NCBI GenBank assembly: GCA_030407315.1
Contig: JALQPE010001817.1
Span: 1 to 64,000, forward strand
Direction of reading: 5' to 3'
DNA length: 64,000 bases
Source: Asparagopsis taxiformis
Taxonomy: Eukaryota > Rhodophyta > Florideophyceae > Bonnemaisoniales > Bonnemaisoniaceae
The translations under genes and the position numbers were made by a program. Within the stretch, counting starts at the first letter, position 1. Every line of letters starts with the position of its first letter. Below the pieces are notes generated by a model, which saw only the letters and a list, made by a program, of their open reading frames with translations, ran no database searches and was not told where the DNA came from. Positions 51,280 through 61,441 of the stretch are shown one piece after another.

Positions 51280-51998
51280 CACAAACATGCTGATAGTGCT
51301 ATTTGGTTTTCTTGGTGTGTTGTGCTCTAGGAATACATGTACATGTGTCTATTGAACAGAGAAACCCATAAATGGCTTGTTTAACATACAAATCTTTATA
51401 TACATACGAAGTCTGCAGACTATGTACATGCTTGGGAAGCCCTTTGAAGGTAGAAAAATGTGGAGGGAGTTTTGGTATACATTGGAATGATCAAGATCAG
51501 GGTGAGATAGAATTGTATTTGAAGAATGTGACTCTTAGTTCTCAAAGATGCCATCCATACATGTTTCCTTTTAAATTACTAATCCCTACAGCAGTAGTAG
51601 CATAGGCCGAATACATTGGACAATATTGCATTGAATGATTCGTTATCAATGAGTATAGATTGTATCTTGTCTTATATTAGCACCTACGTTGACCGTTTCC
51701 ATCGCGTAACTCCAGCATCGCTGTGATATTTCTATGGCAATTTCGAAGAGCAAACTGTCCGCATTCTTTGAGATTGAGTCACAGTACAAGTTTCATACTG
51801 CTTCAATATGCACACTGCAGAAATTTTGACTCCATTCACGCTGCCCTGTCCACCTCTCTTGCATTTGTAGCAATTGCATAAAAGATATATTGTCATACAA
51901 TTTCGCAGCCGTGAGCATGCAAGACGTAGATCTCGTTGGTGCACATGAACAGCATTGCAAGAATTAGTTGGTGTTACGCACTGGCCTCTCATTTTGCA
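51280..51998. other. Transposon 3' non-coding region
   Basis: AT-rich spacer between the transposase-like gene and the right terminal repeat. Nothing recognised. Confidence 0.4.
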
Positions 51999-53271
51999 CG
52001 TGCAATGTACGTGTTGCAGCGTGCATGAAAATGACATAAGCTGCGATGAGAACATCGGTATCCGCTGACAAGACATATATTTCCGATCATTGTCTGTCAA
52101 AAACTTTTGCCCAGCTTGAAACGCTGGTCGGAGTATTGGTGCACAAGCGAGAACAACACGGAATCACGAATTGGCATGCACATTGCTGTGCAAAGTATGC
52201 GTGACATTTGTGAGCTGCACTGATTTTTTCCTTCAATTGTGCTAGTCCTTCAGCTGACCTACATCAAGCTGCGGAAGGGTCTCGGCAGGTTCTAGAATCG
52301 CTCACACACGATCACATATGCTTGCATTGCAGACTGGTATCCAATCCCAGAAGTTGACATGAGATATGTAGCGTATGGTCAGCTGATGGTTAACAATCTA
52401 AACTTGTAACATTTCCACTTTGGATACTTGCGCACAGTAGTTCGAAGCTGGAAATTCAGCGCACAGTCGCGCTGTGAGCGCGCGCATTGATTGAATTGTC
52501 TATCCCGTGAGCATTCGTATACTCACCCATACAAATTTCCCTCTGATGCGTAGCAATCATTCCCAGTCAAGCTGCAAGTAAGCACCATTGTGCAATAGTT
52601 TGTGCAGTCGTGACTATCTTCCCCATCTCATGTACTCAGCCTAGAGGTACTTGAAGCGCAGAGTTCGTGGCAAAAATAATATGCGAGTGAGCTTTGCTGC
52701 TTGTAGTACAGCCAATGGTCTGGACACAGACTGCAGTATTACTTTTCACAAACAGGCTTACCAGAAAGCAGAAAAGCTTTCCGTAATCCTGCATGAAAAC
52801 GTGCTGTTGACGCGCGCATGTAGATAGCCAGAGCGATTTTGCGTTCGGCCTTTACATCGCGCAGCAGCAAACCGCGGTGTACAGCTCTCCTATCGACAGG
52901 ATTGTAATCATAGACTGCGAGAGGAGCGAATAAGCCATATTGACAGGACCTTGTCTACAGAGTCCTCAGTCCAGAACTTGTCGTAATTTACTACTGTTGC
53001 GCCGTCCATGACGTCACTTCCTGCAGTTCCATAAAATTTATCCAAAAAATTCTCAGAATTTGTAAGTGAGAAAATTGTAAACTAGCAGGATCAAAGAGAT
53101 TGCTAATTTAGTCCAACACATTTAGAATAACAGCTCCATTCAGTTTAGCTATATACAGTTGCGTTCTACGTAATGAAACTTCTGTACTGACTCAAAAATA
53201 TTTGGAACAGCACAGAAAAAAATTCCAGTCCGATTAAAAAATTCCAGTCCGAAATTAGCCAAAGTAGTGTT
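51999..53271 (-). repeat. Right terminal inverted repeat
   Basis: 1,273 bp, the reverse complement of 43260-44532 with no length difference. The tip reads GCCAAAGTAGTGTT outward into the TTCG duplication. Confidence 0.93.
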
Positions 53272-55631
53272 TTCGGCTGACACTCGCGCCGCTTCGCTTT
53301 GCGCCAATCGCTCTCGGCCCGCAGACTCCGCGCGCTGGAGCTCTTCCACGCGCTTTTCCAAGGCCGAAGCATGCGCGGTCATGTCGGATGGGAGGGAACG
53401 GTCGGACGGCCGCGGCCGAGTAACCGAAGACGGACCGGCTAAATCAGCCGGGACAGGCTCAACGGTGGCTATTTCTGCCGACGCGTCTGTGGCCGCCGGA
53501 GGACGCGCTGACCTGGGAACCGCGACGGGCAAGCCCGTTTCTTCCCGCGGAAGGAGAGGACGGCCGCCATGGGTCTGATACGATATGCAGTCCTCCACGA
53601 GTCGCCCTAGGGTAACGTAATCCCACCCCCTGGCCATCCAGCCTCCCATAAGGGGTTGCGCGGCAGTGTATTCGAGGACCCTAAGGGGGATACCCAACTC
53701 GAGGCGTACTCCGAACAGGTACGACGATAAGTCGATCGAATGGGAGACCAGGTCCATTGGCACCCACTTGCTCAGCCGACGCGTCGGTTCGTAAGGAGAA
53801 TTCGGTAGCGGCACGATGTCAACCGTCTCCCTCGGGAATGTTTCGTGCAAGCGATAGAAATGCTCGAGCAACTCGGGCGTGACATCGAAGCACTCGAAAT
53901 TGCGGATGAGTCCGCTAGGCCAGATGGGTGCCTCGACGCCCAAAGAGCGTATCTTCGTATCTTCTTGGACATCTCCTCAGGGACCTGGTGCATGCGGTTT
54001 TGCGCCACGATGTTCTCCAACCACGTCGCGGCGTAGTAGCACACCCATTCCGTATGGGCCATCTTGTCTAAAACCCTCGCGAGGGTACACCCTTCCGAGC
54101 TCACCAGGTGTGACGCTGCGTAGCGGTACACGAGCGGCATCGGGAACAAGACCTCTCATTCGGGGACTTCCATCCAACGGGGTATGCGAGCATAGTAACG
54201 TCGACGCAACCTGGTCGGGATGCGCACGTACTCTACGTCCTTGAACGTGATGACGTAACCCCGCGGGCCCGGCCGGAGATGTAGCGGTTGGTTACTTGTT
54301 TGAGGAAACGTGCGCCGACGTTCGTCGCGATACTCCCCACCCCACCGCTGGCGAATCCAGCGTACTGGGAACATCGGAGCCTGGTCCGCCAGTAGACGAA
54401 TGTCCACCTCAGCGAAATCGTCAACCAACGCCCCAAGTTGGTCTAATTTGATCCAACGGGCGATCATCCGAACGATTGGTTCGTCTTCTGATTCACTGAG
54501 GTGATACACGTCGCTCGGGAAGTTGGCCGGGATGGTGATACGGCATCGGCCATGTTCCATGCGCTTGCGCATTACCTGATCCGCCACGGCAGCTCCGTGA
54601 GTCCCTTTGATACACTCGAACCGTTCCAGGACGGGACGTCGCAACGGCAGGTGGCAGTACGATTCGTAACTGCGATAACCGGGTGCGCGTGAGAGTTCGT
54701 GCCCAAAAGCATCTTGATGATAAATGAAGGGTTGCGTGTGAAGCGTTCGCATCCACTCCACCACTCGTGTCTCATGCCCAGGGGCAACTCCAGCTGAAGG
54801 GGCGACAGGGGGTTTCGTCAACTACAAAGGCCGTGGCGCCCGAGGAGACGGAGACCCAAAATAAGGATCCTGGCGCGCCGCTTGAGAGTCAGGAGTTCCT
54901 CCGGTAAGCTGCGAATGCTCGGGGATGTCCGTTGGCTTGGCCGAAGGCAAGGTGTTTACCAGGTTCAACACCTCACCCAGCTTGGCGGCCATGGCCGGTG
55001 ACTCAGCTTCGCCAACGAGGCGAGCCAACGCAGAGTACACTTGTCCCCCAGCTGGGGCCGGGACGGATCCCGCAGATGACTCCCCAGGGGGACGGCCACG
55101 ATTACCGTCACCTGTGATTCTCGGCGGAGCCGGTACCAAAGGGGAGACGCCCCGTCCCTGACGATTTTGGGTTTGGTCCCTCCTGGCTGCCGTGGAGCCA
55201 AACCGCGGAGGGCGGTTGCCATCAACTGTGGGGGTGAAATACGAAACACCCGAGGGGATGACAGAATCGCGCGCAGGCCGCGGCCGTGGGTGGTTATAGT
55301 AATAACTTGGCATCACTTCGGTCCCCGCATAAGGGTCAGAAAGGCCTTGCGTGGCTGCTGCGGCAGGAGCATAGAGGTCAAGATAAGAGCCCTGCAACGG
55401 TTGATGGGCTGCCGTTCGTGCTGTCACCGCCGAGGCGGTATTGGTCGGAGTACTCGTTGCAGGCAACGAGCGAGTAGACTCCCAAGGGTTGTTGTCAACG
55501 TCGCCTTTCGCGTCGGGATGCGGAGGCGTCATGATTCCCCACTCTCTGATTTGGATCGGGATAGGGGAAACGGAAGTGACGAGTCGCTGTGAGGAGGAAG
55601 AGAAAGAAGGTGGGGGAGTTGATGGATACAT
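53272..55631 (-). pseudogene. Antisense ORF of chromovirus B, N-terminal part
   Basis: Starts with ATG at 55631, only 42 bp inside the polypurine tract/3' LTR, antisense to gag-pol. The first 269 aa are Pro/Ser-rich and end in TAG (54822). The same frame goes on for 222 codons to TGA (54156), then about 65 codons, and then shifts frame near 53950 to a segment that ends in a coiled coil (EKRVEELQRAESAGRERL) cut by the DNA transposon. I do not recognise any domain. Many plant gypsy elements also have antisense ORFs in this position. The stops could be decay, or readthrough in the case of the TAG. Confidence 0.7.
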
Positions 55632-55660
55632 GATACCTGCGCCCAGGAGCGCGCACGTTT

Positions 55661-55673
55661 AAGAAGGGGAGAG
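55661..55673 (+). promoter_or_regulatory. Polypurine tract of chromovirus B
   Basis: AAGAAGGGGAGAG directly before the TG of the 3' LTR at 55674; primer for plus-strand DNA synthesis. Confidence 0.8.
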
Positions 55674-57019
55674 TGTGGGACTCGTCCCGTATTGCGCTGC
55701 GAGCGGTCGCGGGAGCGATAATTCCAGGCGTCTGTAATGGGCGCCAGGAAGGGTCGCTTAAGCGGTACGCTCGAGAGCGTGAGTGGGTGCTCGATAGGGA
55801 ATCAGCCGCGAAGAGCCGCGTTGGGAATCACTAGCCGCGGTGACGTGGCAAGGCAATTGTCGCCCAAGGGCGAATGGGCGCGTGCCGCCTTGCATTGGCA
55901 CCGGGCCACATTGCTTGCGCGGGACCCTTCGGCGAGCGTGCAACGTGTAGCGATATAGGCGCGATTAGTCACACACGTGTGCGAGCGGGAGGATTCTCCC
56001 GTTACAGTTGTGCACGTGTGTGTTACGGCTAGCCGTTTCTATTAGTTTACACGTAGCAACGTAGCAGCTTACTCTGTAAGGCCCCTGGGCCACATAAACA
56101 CCCCACAAGGTCCATTGGACGCCGGACCGGGACCATTGGTCCTGGTCCGGTCCCGGCCGTCTCGTTGACCATTTAAGGTCAACGGATTGACCACTAAGCT
56201 ACAATAAAGGTAGATCGTCTCGGTTCCAAATCTTTCGACCGTGGTCGTTTAACTTACAACTAAACGGCGGCGGCAGTTCCCTTACCGGATACCCGCTGCT
56301 CCGTTTCGATCTCCGATTGGGGATCGCTCGCACATTTCCCCAATTGCCCGCCGCGAGCCTCCTCCGGCGGGGGTGCACGTGGATTGCCCTAGGGCATTCG
56401 TCTCCACGGTAGTGGAGAACCTTCCCGCTTCTTTTAACGCCGCTAGGCGACCGGGAGGGGCCTTCCGCCCACCGGGACAAGGCTACCGGCTGGGAGTGCT
56501 GTCGGTTGGCACCCCCAGCCGGTCAACCGAAGCCAACGCCCGCAGGCTTTTCAAACGGTCCCGACCGCTGCCGTCAGTGGTATCACAGTTGCGGAATACG
56601 TCGTGTGAAAACCACGCGTGGAGGCGACCACAATTCCCGCGGGGATCCATCGCGCTAAGTGCCTAGTTAACCCTTGAGTGGGTTGAGGACGGCCACGGCC
56701 GATAGATCCCTCCGGCAGGTTAGATCCAGCCCTCCCGGACCCCGCTCTACCACCCGCTACCGGGTTGGGAGACAGGTGTCCGGGCTCCGAGGGATCGATC
56801 CACCCGACACAGCCCTCGGGCTACTAGGATCGCACGAGGCACCAGCCTCGTGGAATTGGCACTCTCACTCGTGAGTTCGAAGCCTTATCCCTATCCTCTA
56901 ACCCTCCTCGGAGGTACAATCTATCTACAAGGGCTAAGGTCCTACAAGTTCGAAGCCTTATCCCTATCCTCTAATCCTCCTCGGAGGTACAATCTATCTA
57001 CAAGGACTAAGGTCCTACA
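55674..57019 (+). repeat. 3' LTR of chromovirus B
   Basis: 1,346 bp. Lacks the 204-bp 5' duplication of the partner but has its last 73 bp duplicated (56874-56946 and 56947-57019). Without the two duplications both LTRs are about 1,273 bp. AATAAA is at 56203-56208. Confidence 0.92.
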
Positions 57020-58215
57020 GGGGAGTATTCTAGCACGGTCTTCCAGTCGATCCCGTTACTCCTCATGAAGTGCGCGAGTGTCGCGGCTGTGAAACACCCC
57101 GCATTGTCGGATACAATGGTAGTCGGGGGACCAAATGAGTAGATGATCTCATCCTTTACGAAATTGAGTACGACATCCGCGGTACTAGCTGCGGTGGCCC
57201 TGGCGATAGACCAGCCAGTGAGGTGTTCGACGGCGATGAGAAGGAATCGGTTACCTTTGGCCGTGCGCGGGAGCGGCCCCGCAAAGTCGATGGAAAACGT
57301 GTGGAAAAGGCCTGTCAATGGCTGACTCAGGGTAGTCCGATAGCGTGGTACCGGTTTATTCTTCTGACACCCCTCACAACTCCGAACGTAGTCGTGAATG
57401 TCCTTGCCCATATGCGGCCACCAGTAACGTTCCACGATAAACTGGCGGGTCGAGGCAGCGTCCCAATGACCGATGTTGTCGTGGAACATTTGCAGGATCT
57501 TGATTCGGAGCGGAATCGGTGCGACTACCTTGGGTCCCAACGCGGTGCGGCGAAAGAGCTGGTCTTCCCAGACTAAGAAATCCTTGGAACTCCGTCGAAC
57601 CTTTTGTCGAGCGAGACCCTCTACTTCGGGCTCAGCTCCACCCCGTAAGTATTGGAACACTGCGACTAGGTCAGGTTCTATGCGGAGGGCTTCTGGAATG
57701 GCAAGCAGGGCGAGGTCGCCCTCATCTTCTCCTGACCCCGGAGCGGTCTGGGCTTGTTCTAGACGGGACAAAAAGTCGGCAGCGGAGTTCTGCCTTCCCG
57801 GCCTGAACGAGATAACGAAGTCGTATTCCGCGAGGAAGTCGAGCCAACGGGCAAGTCGTCCGTGTATATCCCTCTTCTGGAAGGCGTATTGCAACGCTTG
57901 TTGATCCGTCATCAGCTTGAAGGGCTGCGTGGAGAGAAGGTAGAGTCAGAACTTTTTTAGTGCGAAGATAACTGCTAGGGCTTCTCGTTCGCATGCCGAA
58001 TATTTTCTTTCGGCCTTATTCATTGTCCTGCTCGCGAATTGAATATGATGAATACGCCCGTCTTCCTTCTTCTGCGCTAGGACAGCTCCGACGGATACGG
58101 AGGAGGCATCTGTCTCGACTATGAAGGTAGTATCGAAGTCAGGGAAGGAAAGGACGGGAGCCGAAGTTAGTTTTTCCTTCAGCGTCCGGAAGGCCTGATT
58201 CATCTCCTCTGTCCA
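57020..58215 (-). pseudogene. Retroelement A RT end, RNase H and integrase (fragment)
   Basis: Minus strand. Reads TWTEEMNQAFRTLKEKL, DTTFIVETDASSVSVGAVLA (RNase H Asp), then an in-frame TGA at 57946-57948 where homologues have an Arg codon (CGA to TGA), then MTDQQALQYAF, RWLDFLAEYDFVISFRPG, the integrase HHCC zinc site, and the first two acids of the core (IDFAGPL, VSDNAGCF). It stops at EYSP, exactly where chromovirus B entered. The upstream end is cut by the LTR of chromovirus C. Confidence 0.9.
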
Positions 58216-58875
58216 TGTAGTATACGTGGCAATTCCGAAATTGCAAATATTTACGTTTTTCCGCGGAATTCGAATCTCGGCGGACACGACCGGCGACAGC
58301 AATGCACGAACATTGCTGGCGCATGCGCGCGCGCAACCGGCACACGTGTGCAACGAACGTACTGGCAACGGCCAACGGACCAACGGGTCCCTACGTGTGA
58401 CCCACAAGGTCCTTTCCCATTCGGGGACGTTACGAACAGTGTTTACACTGTAAAGCGATGCCATCGTGGCCATATAGGTATTGGCATCGTGCCGGGAGGG
58501 AAAGGGGACAATTCATCGAACGGGCAACGGCTCTAGTCTACGACTGACTTCTACGTTTTACGTTTACGTTCTGCCTAACGAGGCTTCGTCTCCGTCGAGC
58601 TGCGTACTCCCTACCCATCGCCGCACGTAAGGCTGATTGCGTGTAGTGCCTCCGGGCTTGGTTGAGAGCGCCTCCGGTGACGTACCACCTCGTTTGCTAA
58701 CGTAATCCTCGCGTGGATTGTTGCGTCGTGACGCTCGTGTCTACTCGCTAACCACTCTACCTTCTACCGTTCTAACAATACAGTCAAACACCAGCGGGTG
58801 GACTGCTCGTTTCGTTTCGTAAGGACAGCGTGTCCGTAGCTCGTACCAGCTATCTAGAACTAACGTTGTTCCACA
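58216..58875 (+). repeat. 5' LTR of element C
   Basis: About 660 bp, TGTAGTATACG to GTTGTTCCACA. The start is fixed by the break in retroelement A pol and the end by the primer site that follows. The 3' partner is outside the window. Confidence 0.7.
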
Positions 58876-58876
58876 C

Positions 58877-58895
58877 TGGTCTTCCGACCTAGAAG
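58877..58895 (+). promoter_or_regulatory. Primer binding site of element C
   Basis: TGGTCTTCCGACCTAGAAG, nearly identical to the site in chromovirus B although the LTRs are unrelated. Confidence 0.55.
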
Positions 58896-58974
58896 TTGCT
58901 ACGAGCATAACGACAACCAACGAGGTTGAGCTCTTTTACGTTAACGAAAAGCTACGTGCTACAGACGACGGTCT

Positions 58975-61380
58975 ATGAATTACGCTGTGTCGAATTCCAG
59001 CGCGTCGCCCAGGCAACCGTTGCCAACGTCAGCGGACGCCGAAGCCGACGTGGCCTTGTCAGCAGAAGCGATCTTCGCGACTGATCGATCTATCCCGCCG
59101 GATATCGAGGCGATCGGCCAGCTACCACGTACGGTAAGCCCGTTTGAGTCCGTGAGCATGGACCCCGCAACGCGCGGTCAGCTCAACGAAGGGAACGTGA
59201 CTCCCACGGCACTACGCGTAGTGTACGAAGACCTTCGAGGTCACATCGAAAGGGCGAGCGACGCGGCCGTCGACGAAGCCGTAAGGCAGAGACTCGGAGT
59301 CTCGGAGCGCGAAGCTCGTGCGTTACGTGAACGCTCAGCGACCCTCGAACGGGAAAACGAAGATTTACGAAACCGCCTCTCCGCCGTGGAGGGAAGACTC
59401 GACTCGTTTGTCGTAGTATTCAACGAAATCGTCGCCGGACGTTCCGCTCCGCCGAGCGGAAGCGATCCGAATTACGAAGAAGGCTCGCGCGCCTATAACT
59501 CGCAATCCTCCCCGGCCGTTCCGGGAGGATACCCACCAACACCCGGTCCGACGACCCCGACAACGTACGGAAGGGGGGCGACTGTGCAACGAGCCATCGC
59601 CAACCCCAACGAGACGCCACGAAGGCAATTACGTTTTAACGATACGCCAGACCACGCGCGGTCGGCGGACGCAGCACGAGCTGCGCAATTCGATACGAGA
59701 GCTCCCCCGCCACGTGAGACGTACATTCCGTGGCTGGGTACGTTCGGCACGACGGACACGCGAGTCCACGAAAACGAACGTGCCGACGCGGTACGCTTAC
59801 CAGGGAACGCCCTCGGACCCGTTTGCCACGCGTTGGCAGAGCACACGACAATGCTCGACGCATTTGCGAACGTGGTGTCGTACCGCATGTACCGACTTAA
59901 CGATGTACGTGAACATCTCTACGTGAACGAGAGTCAAAGCGTACATAAGCTCAAACGTGAGCTGGAGGGACTTTTCCCTACGTTGAAGCCGTTCTCCGGC
60001 CGGAATCCGATTACGTTACTCGGATTCCTCGCCCAAATACGTGATGGGTTCAGCACACTCGGAGTGTGCGAGGGAGTGGCAGTACGTGCGCTGCACTTCT
60101 TCCTCGAAGGGGACGCCCGACGGTTCTACGATTCCCAGTGTACGACTGGTGTGATCACGACTGATCCGACGAAGAGGTTCTCGTGGCCTCACGTAATCAA
60201 CGCGTTGATCAAACGATACCTGCAAGACGACGTGCTGCAGGAGGCCTACGAAAAGGTCACGATGATCACGCAGAGTCCTAACGAGGACGAGAATCAGTAC
60301 GCTGATAGACTCGACACCGCCACGCGGGCGTGCAACTACGTGTTTACGGATCGACTCCTCGTTCACCACTACGTACGTGGTTTGCTGCCCTCGACGCGGG
60401 CAGCCGTGACGGAACGACTCCGGTCACTCCCCGAACGAGAGAGGAACGACCTCACCGTTGTGAGACGATTGGCGACGGCCGAAGGAACGACCTTCCGTGC
60501 ACGTACGGCAGCTGTCGCGTCAGCCGCGAAACCGAAAGTGCGGTTTCCGGTGAAGCCTACGTTGGCTATTTCCGACCACGAGTCGAGGAAGTTCGCGGAC
60601 TACGATGAGTCCGCGTACTTACGTAATGAACGGGCTAGCGAGCCCAGTTACCACGATGGTAACCCGAACATCCCCGCGAGGGACGATGACGACGTGTCGC
60701 TCGCCGCGGCTCACGTTGCCGAGAATTTGGAGGCGATCCTCTTCACGAACGGGCCGCCGCCCAACGATACAAAAACGGCGAACGAAAAGCCGGACGAGCT
60801 CGAAGCTCGATTGAACCGTCCATGCGAGGACGTGCCGAAGCTCACGTGCGAGCAGACGCAATTGGCGCACTCCGTAATCCCGAATGATTACTGGACGCTG
60901 TCGTGTTGGTCATGCCGCGAAGATGGCCACTCGACGTTTACGTGTCCGCGTCTGACGCCAGATCAACGGATCTTTTTCGCGTACAAGTACTACCTCTTCC
61001 ACGTGAAGAGCAACCCACGTCAGGCTGAGTACTTCCGCCAACGAATGGCTAAACGAAACCAGGAACGACCTGGTGAGCGAGGGAACGTAACCCCGCGGAG
61101 GTACGGCACGCCGCCTACGATACTCCGAAACCCCAATCGTGACGGGGGAAGGCCCTTCGACAGGCGCCGCGGCGACTTTCGTAATGACCGACGTGATCTC
61201 CGCCCGTGGGCGAACGAACGAAATGGCCAGCGTAATGGCCGCAGCGGAGTCTACGTGACGACTTCCGCTGACGTTACACCACTCGAGGTGGGAACGAGTC
61301 ACGATGACGAACGAGCTTCGTGGGCTCACGACGACGACGTGTCGAACGGCCTCGCGCCGGAAAACGACCAGGCGATGTAG
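58975..61380 (+). CDS. Gag of element C
   Basis: 801 aa, ATG start. A coiled coil at ~100-150 (SEREARALRERSATLERENE), the gag capsid domain at ~320-470 (LFPTLKPFSGRNPITLLGFL), and one zinc knuckle CWSCREDGHSTFTC at ~645. The C-terminal ~140 residues are Arg/Asn-rich, suited to nucleic-acid binding. Intact. Confidence 0.9.
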   Translation: MNYAVSNSSASPRQPLPTSADAEADVALSAEAIFATDRSIPPDIEAIGQLPRTVSPFESVSMDPATRGQLNEGNVTPTALRVVYEDLRGHIERASDAAVDEAVRQRLGVSEREARALRERSATLERENEDLRNRLSAVEGRLDSFVVVFNEIVAGRSAPPSGSDPNYEEGSRAYNSQSSPAVPGGYPPTPGPTTPTTYGRGATVQRAIANPNETPRRQLRFNDTPDHARSADAARAAQFDTRAPPPRETYIPWLGTFGTTDTRVHENERADAVRLPGNALGPVCHALAEHTTMLDAFANVVSYRMYRLNDVREHLYVNESQSVHKLKRELEGLFPTLKPFSGRNPITLLGFLAQIRDGFSTLGVCEGVAVRALHFFLEGDARRFYDSQCTTGVITTDPTKRFSWPHVINALIKRYLQDDVLQEAYEKVTMITQSPNEDENQYADRLDTATRACNYVFTDRLLVHHYVRGLLPSTRAAVTERLRSLPERERNDLTVVRRLATAEGTTFRARTAAVASAAKPKVRFPVKPTLAISDHESRKFADYDESAYLRNERASEPSYHDGNPNIPARDDDDVSLAAAHVAENLEAILFTNGPPPNDTKTANEKPDELEARLNRPCEDVPKLTCEQTQLAHSVIPNDYWTLSCWSCREDGHSTFTCPRLTPDQRIFFAYKYYLFHVKSNPRQAEYFRQRMAKRNQERPGERGNVTPRRYGTPPTILRNPNRDGGRPFDRRRGDFRNDRRDLRPWANERNGQRNGRSGVYVTTSADVTPLEVGTSHDDERASWAHDDDVSNGLAPENDQAM

Positions 61381-61441
61381 GTCACGAGCCACCCACATCG
61401 CCTGAACCCTTACGTGAAAGGGGGACGACCGACGTCGATGA

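Larger units (their letters stand above)
43260..53271. mobile_element. 10-kb DNA transposon with 1,273-bp terminal inverted repeats
   Basis: Terminal repeats at 43260-44532 and 51999-53271 begin AACACTACTTTGGCTAATTT and are indistinguishable by eye. The target duplication TTCG lies at 43256-43259 and 53272-53275. It contains two divergent genes: ParB-methyltransferase-PHD (minus) and a transposase-like gene (plus). It is inserted in the antisense ORF of chromovirus B. I cannot match the TIR and TSD to a superfamily I know. Confidence 0.93.
31279..57019 (+). mobile_element. Chromovirus B (Ty3/gypsy LTR retrotransposon)
   Basis: 25,741 bp including a 10,012-bp DNA transposon, so about 15.7 kb on its own. 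LTRs lie at 31279-32756 and 55674-57019 (TG...CA), with 5-bp duplication GGGGA at 31274-31278 and 57020-57024. The order is LTR, PBS, gag, pol with chromodomain, ~2.5 kb of non-coding repeats, antisense ORF, polypurine tract, LTR. The two LTRs differ by only about a dozen substitutions by eye (roughly 1%), so the insertion is recent. Confidence 0.93.
28578..58215 (-). mobile_element. Retroelement A (Ty3/gypsy), minus strand, split by two later insertions
   Basis: Pol remnants read on the minus strand: RT/RNase H/integrase at 58215-57020 and the integrase C-terminus at 31278-30721. They become contiguous when chromovirus B (31279-57019) and one copy of its GGGGA duplication are removed. The 5' part of the element lies beyond chromovirus C, outside the window. 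The antisense H3-tail ORF sits between the end of pol and a probable 3' LTR. The RNase H region has an in-frame TGA, so the copy is dead for pol. Confidence 0.75.

Noticed and set aside
58216..58473. Extension of the retroelement A minus-strand ORF beyond 58215
   Set aside because: Homology to RT stops at TWTEEMNQ; the residues before it are translated LTR of element C.
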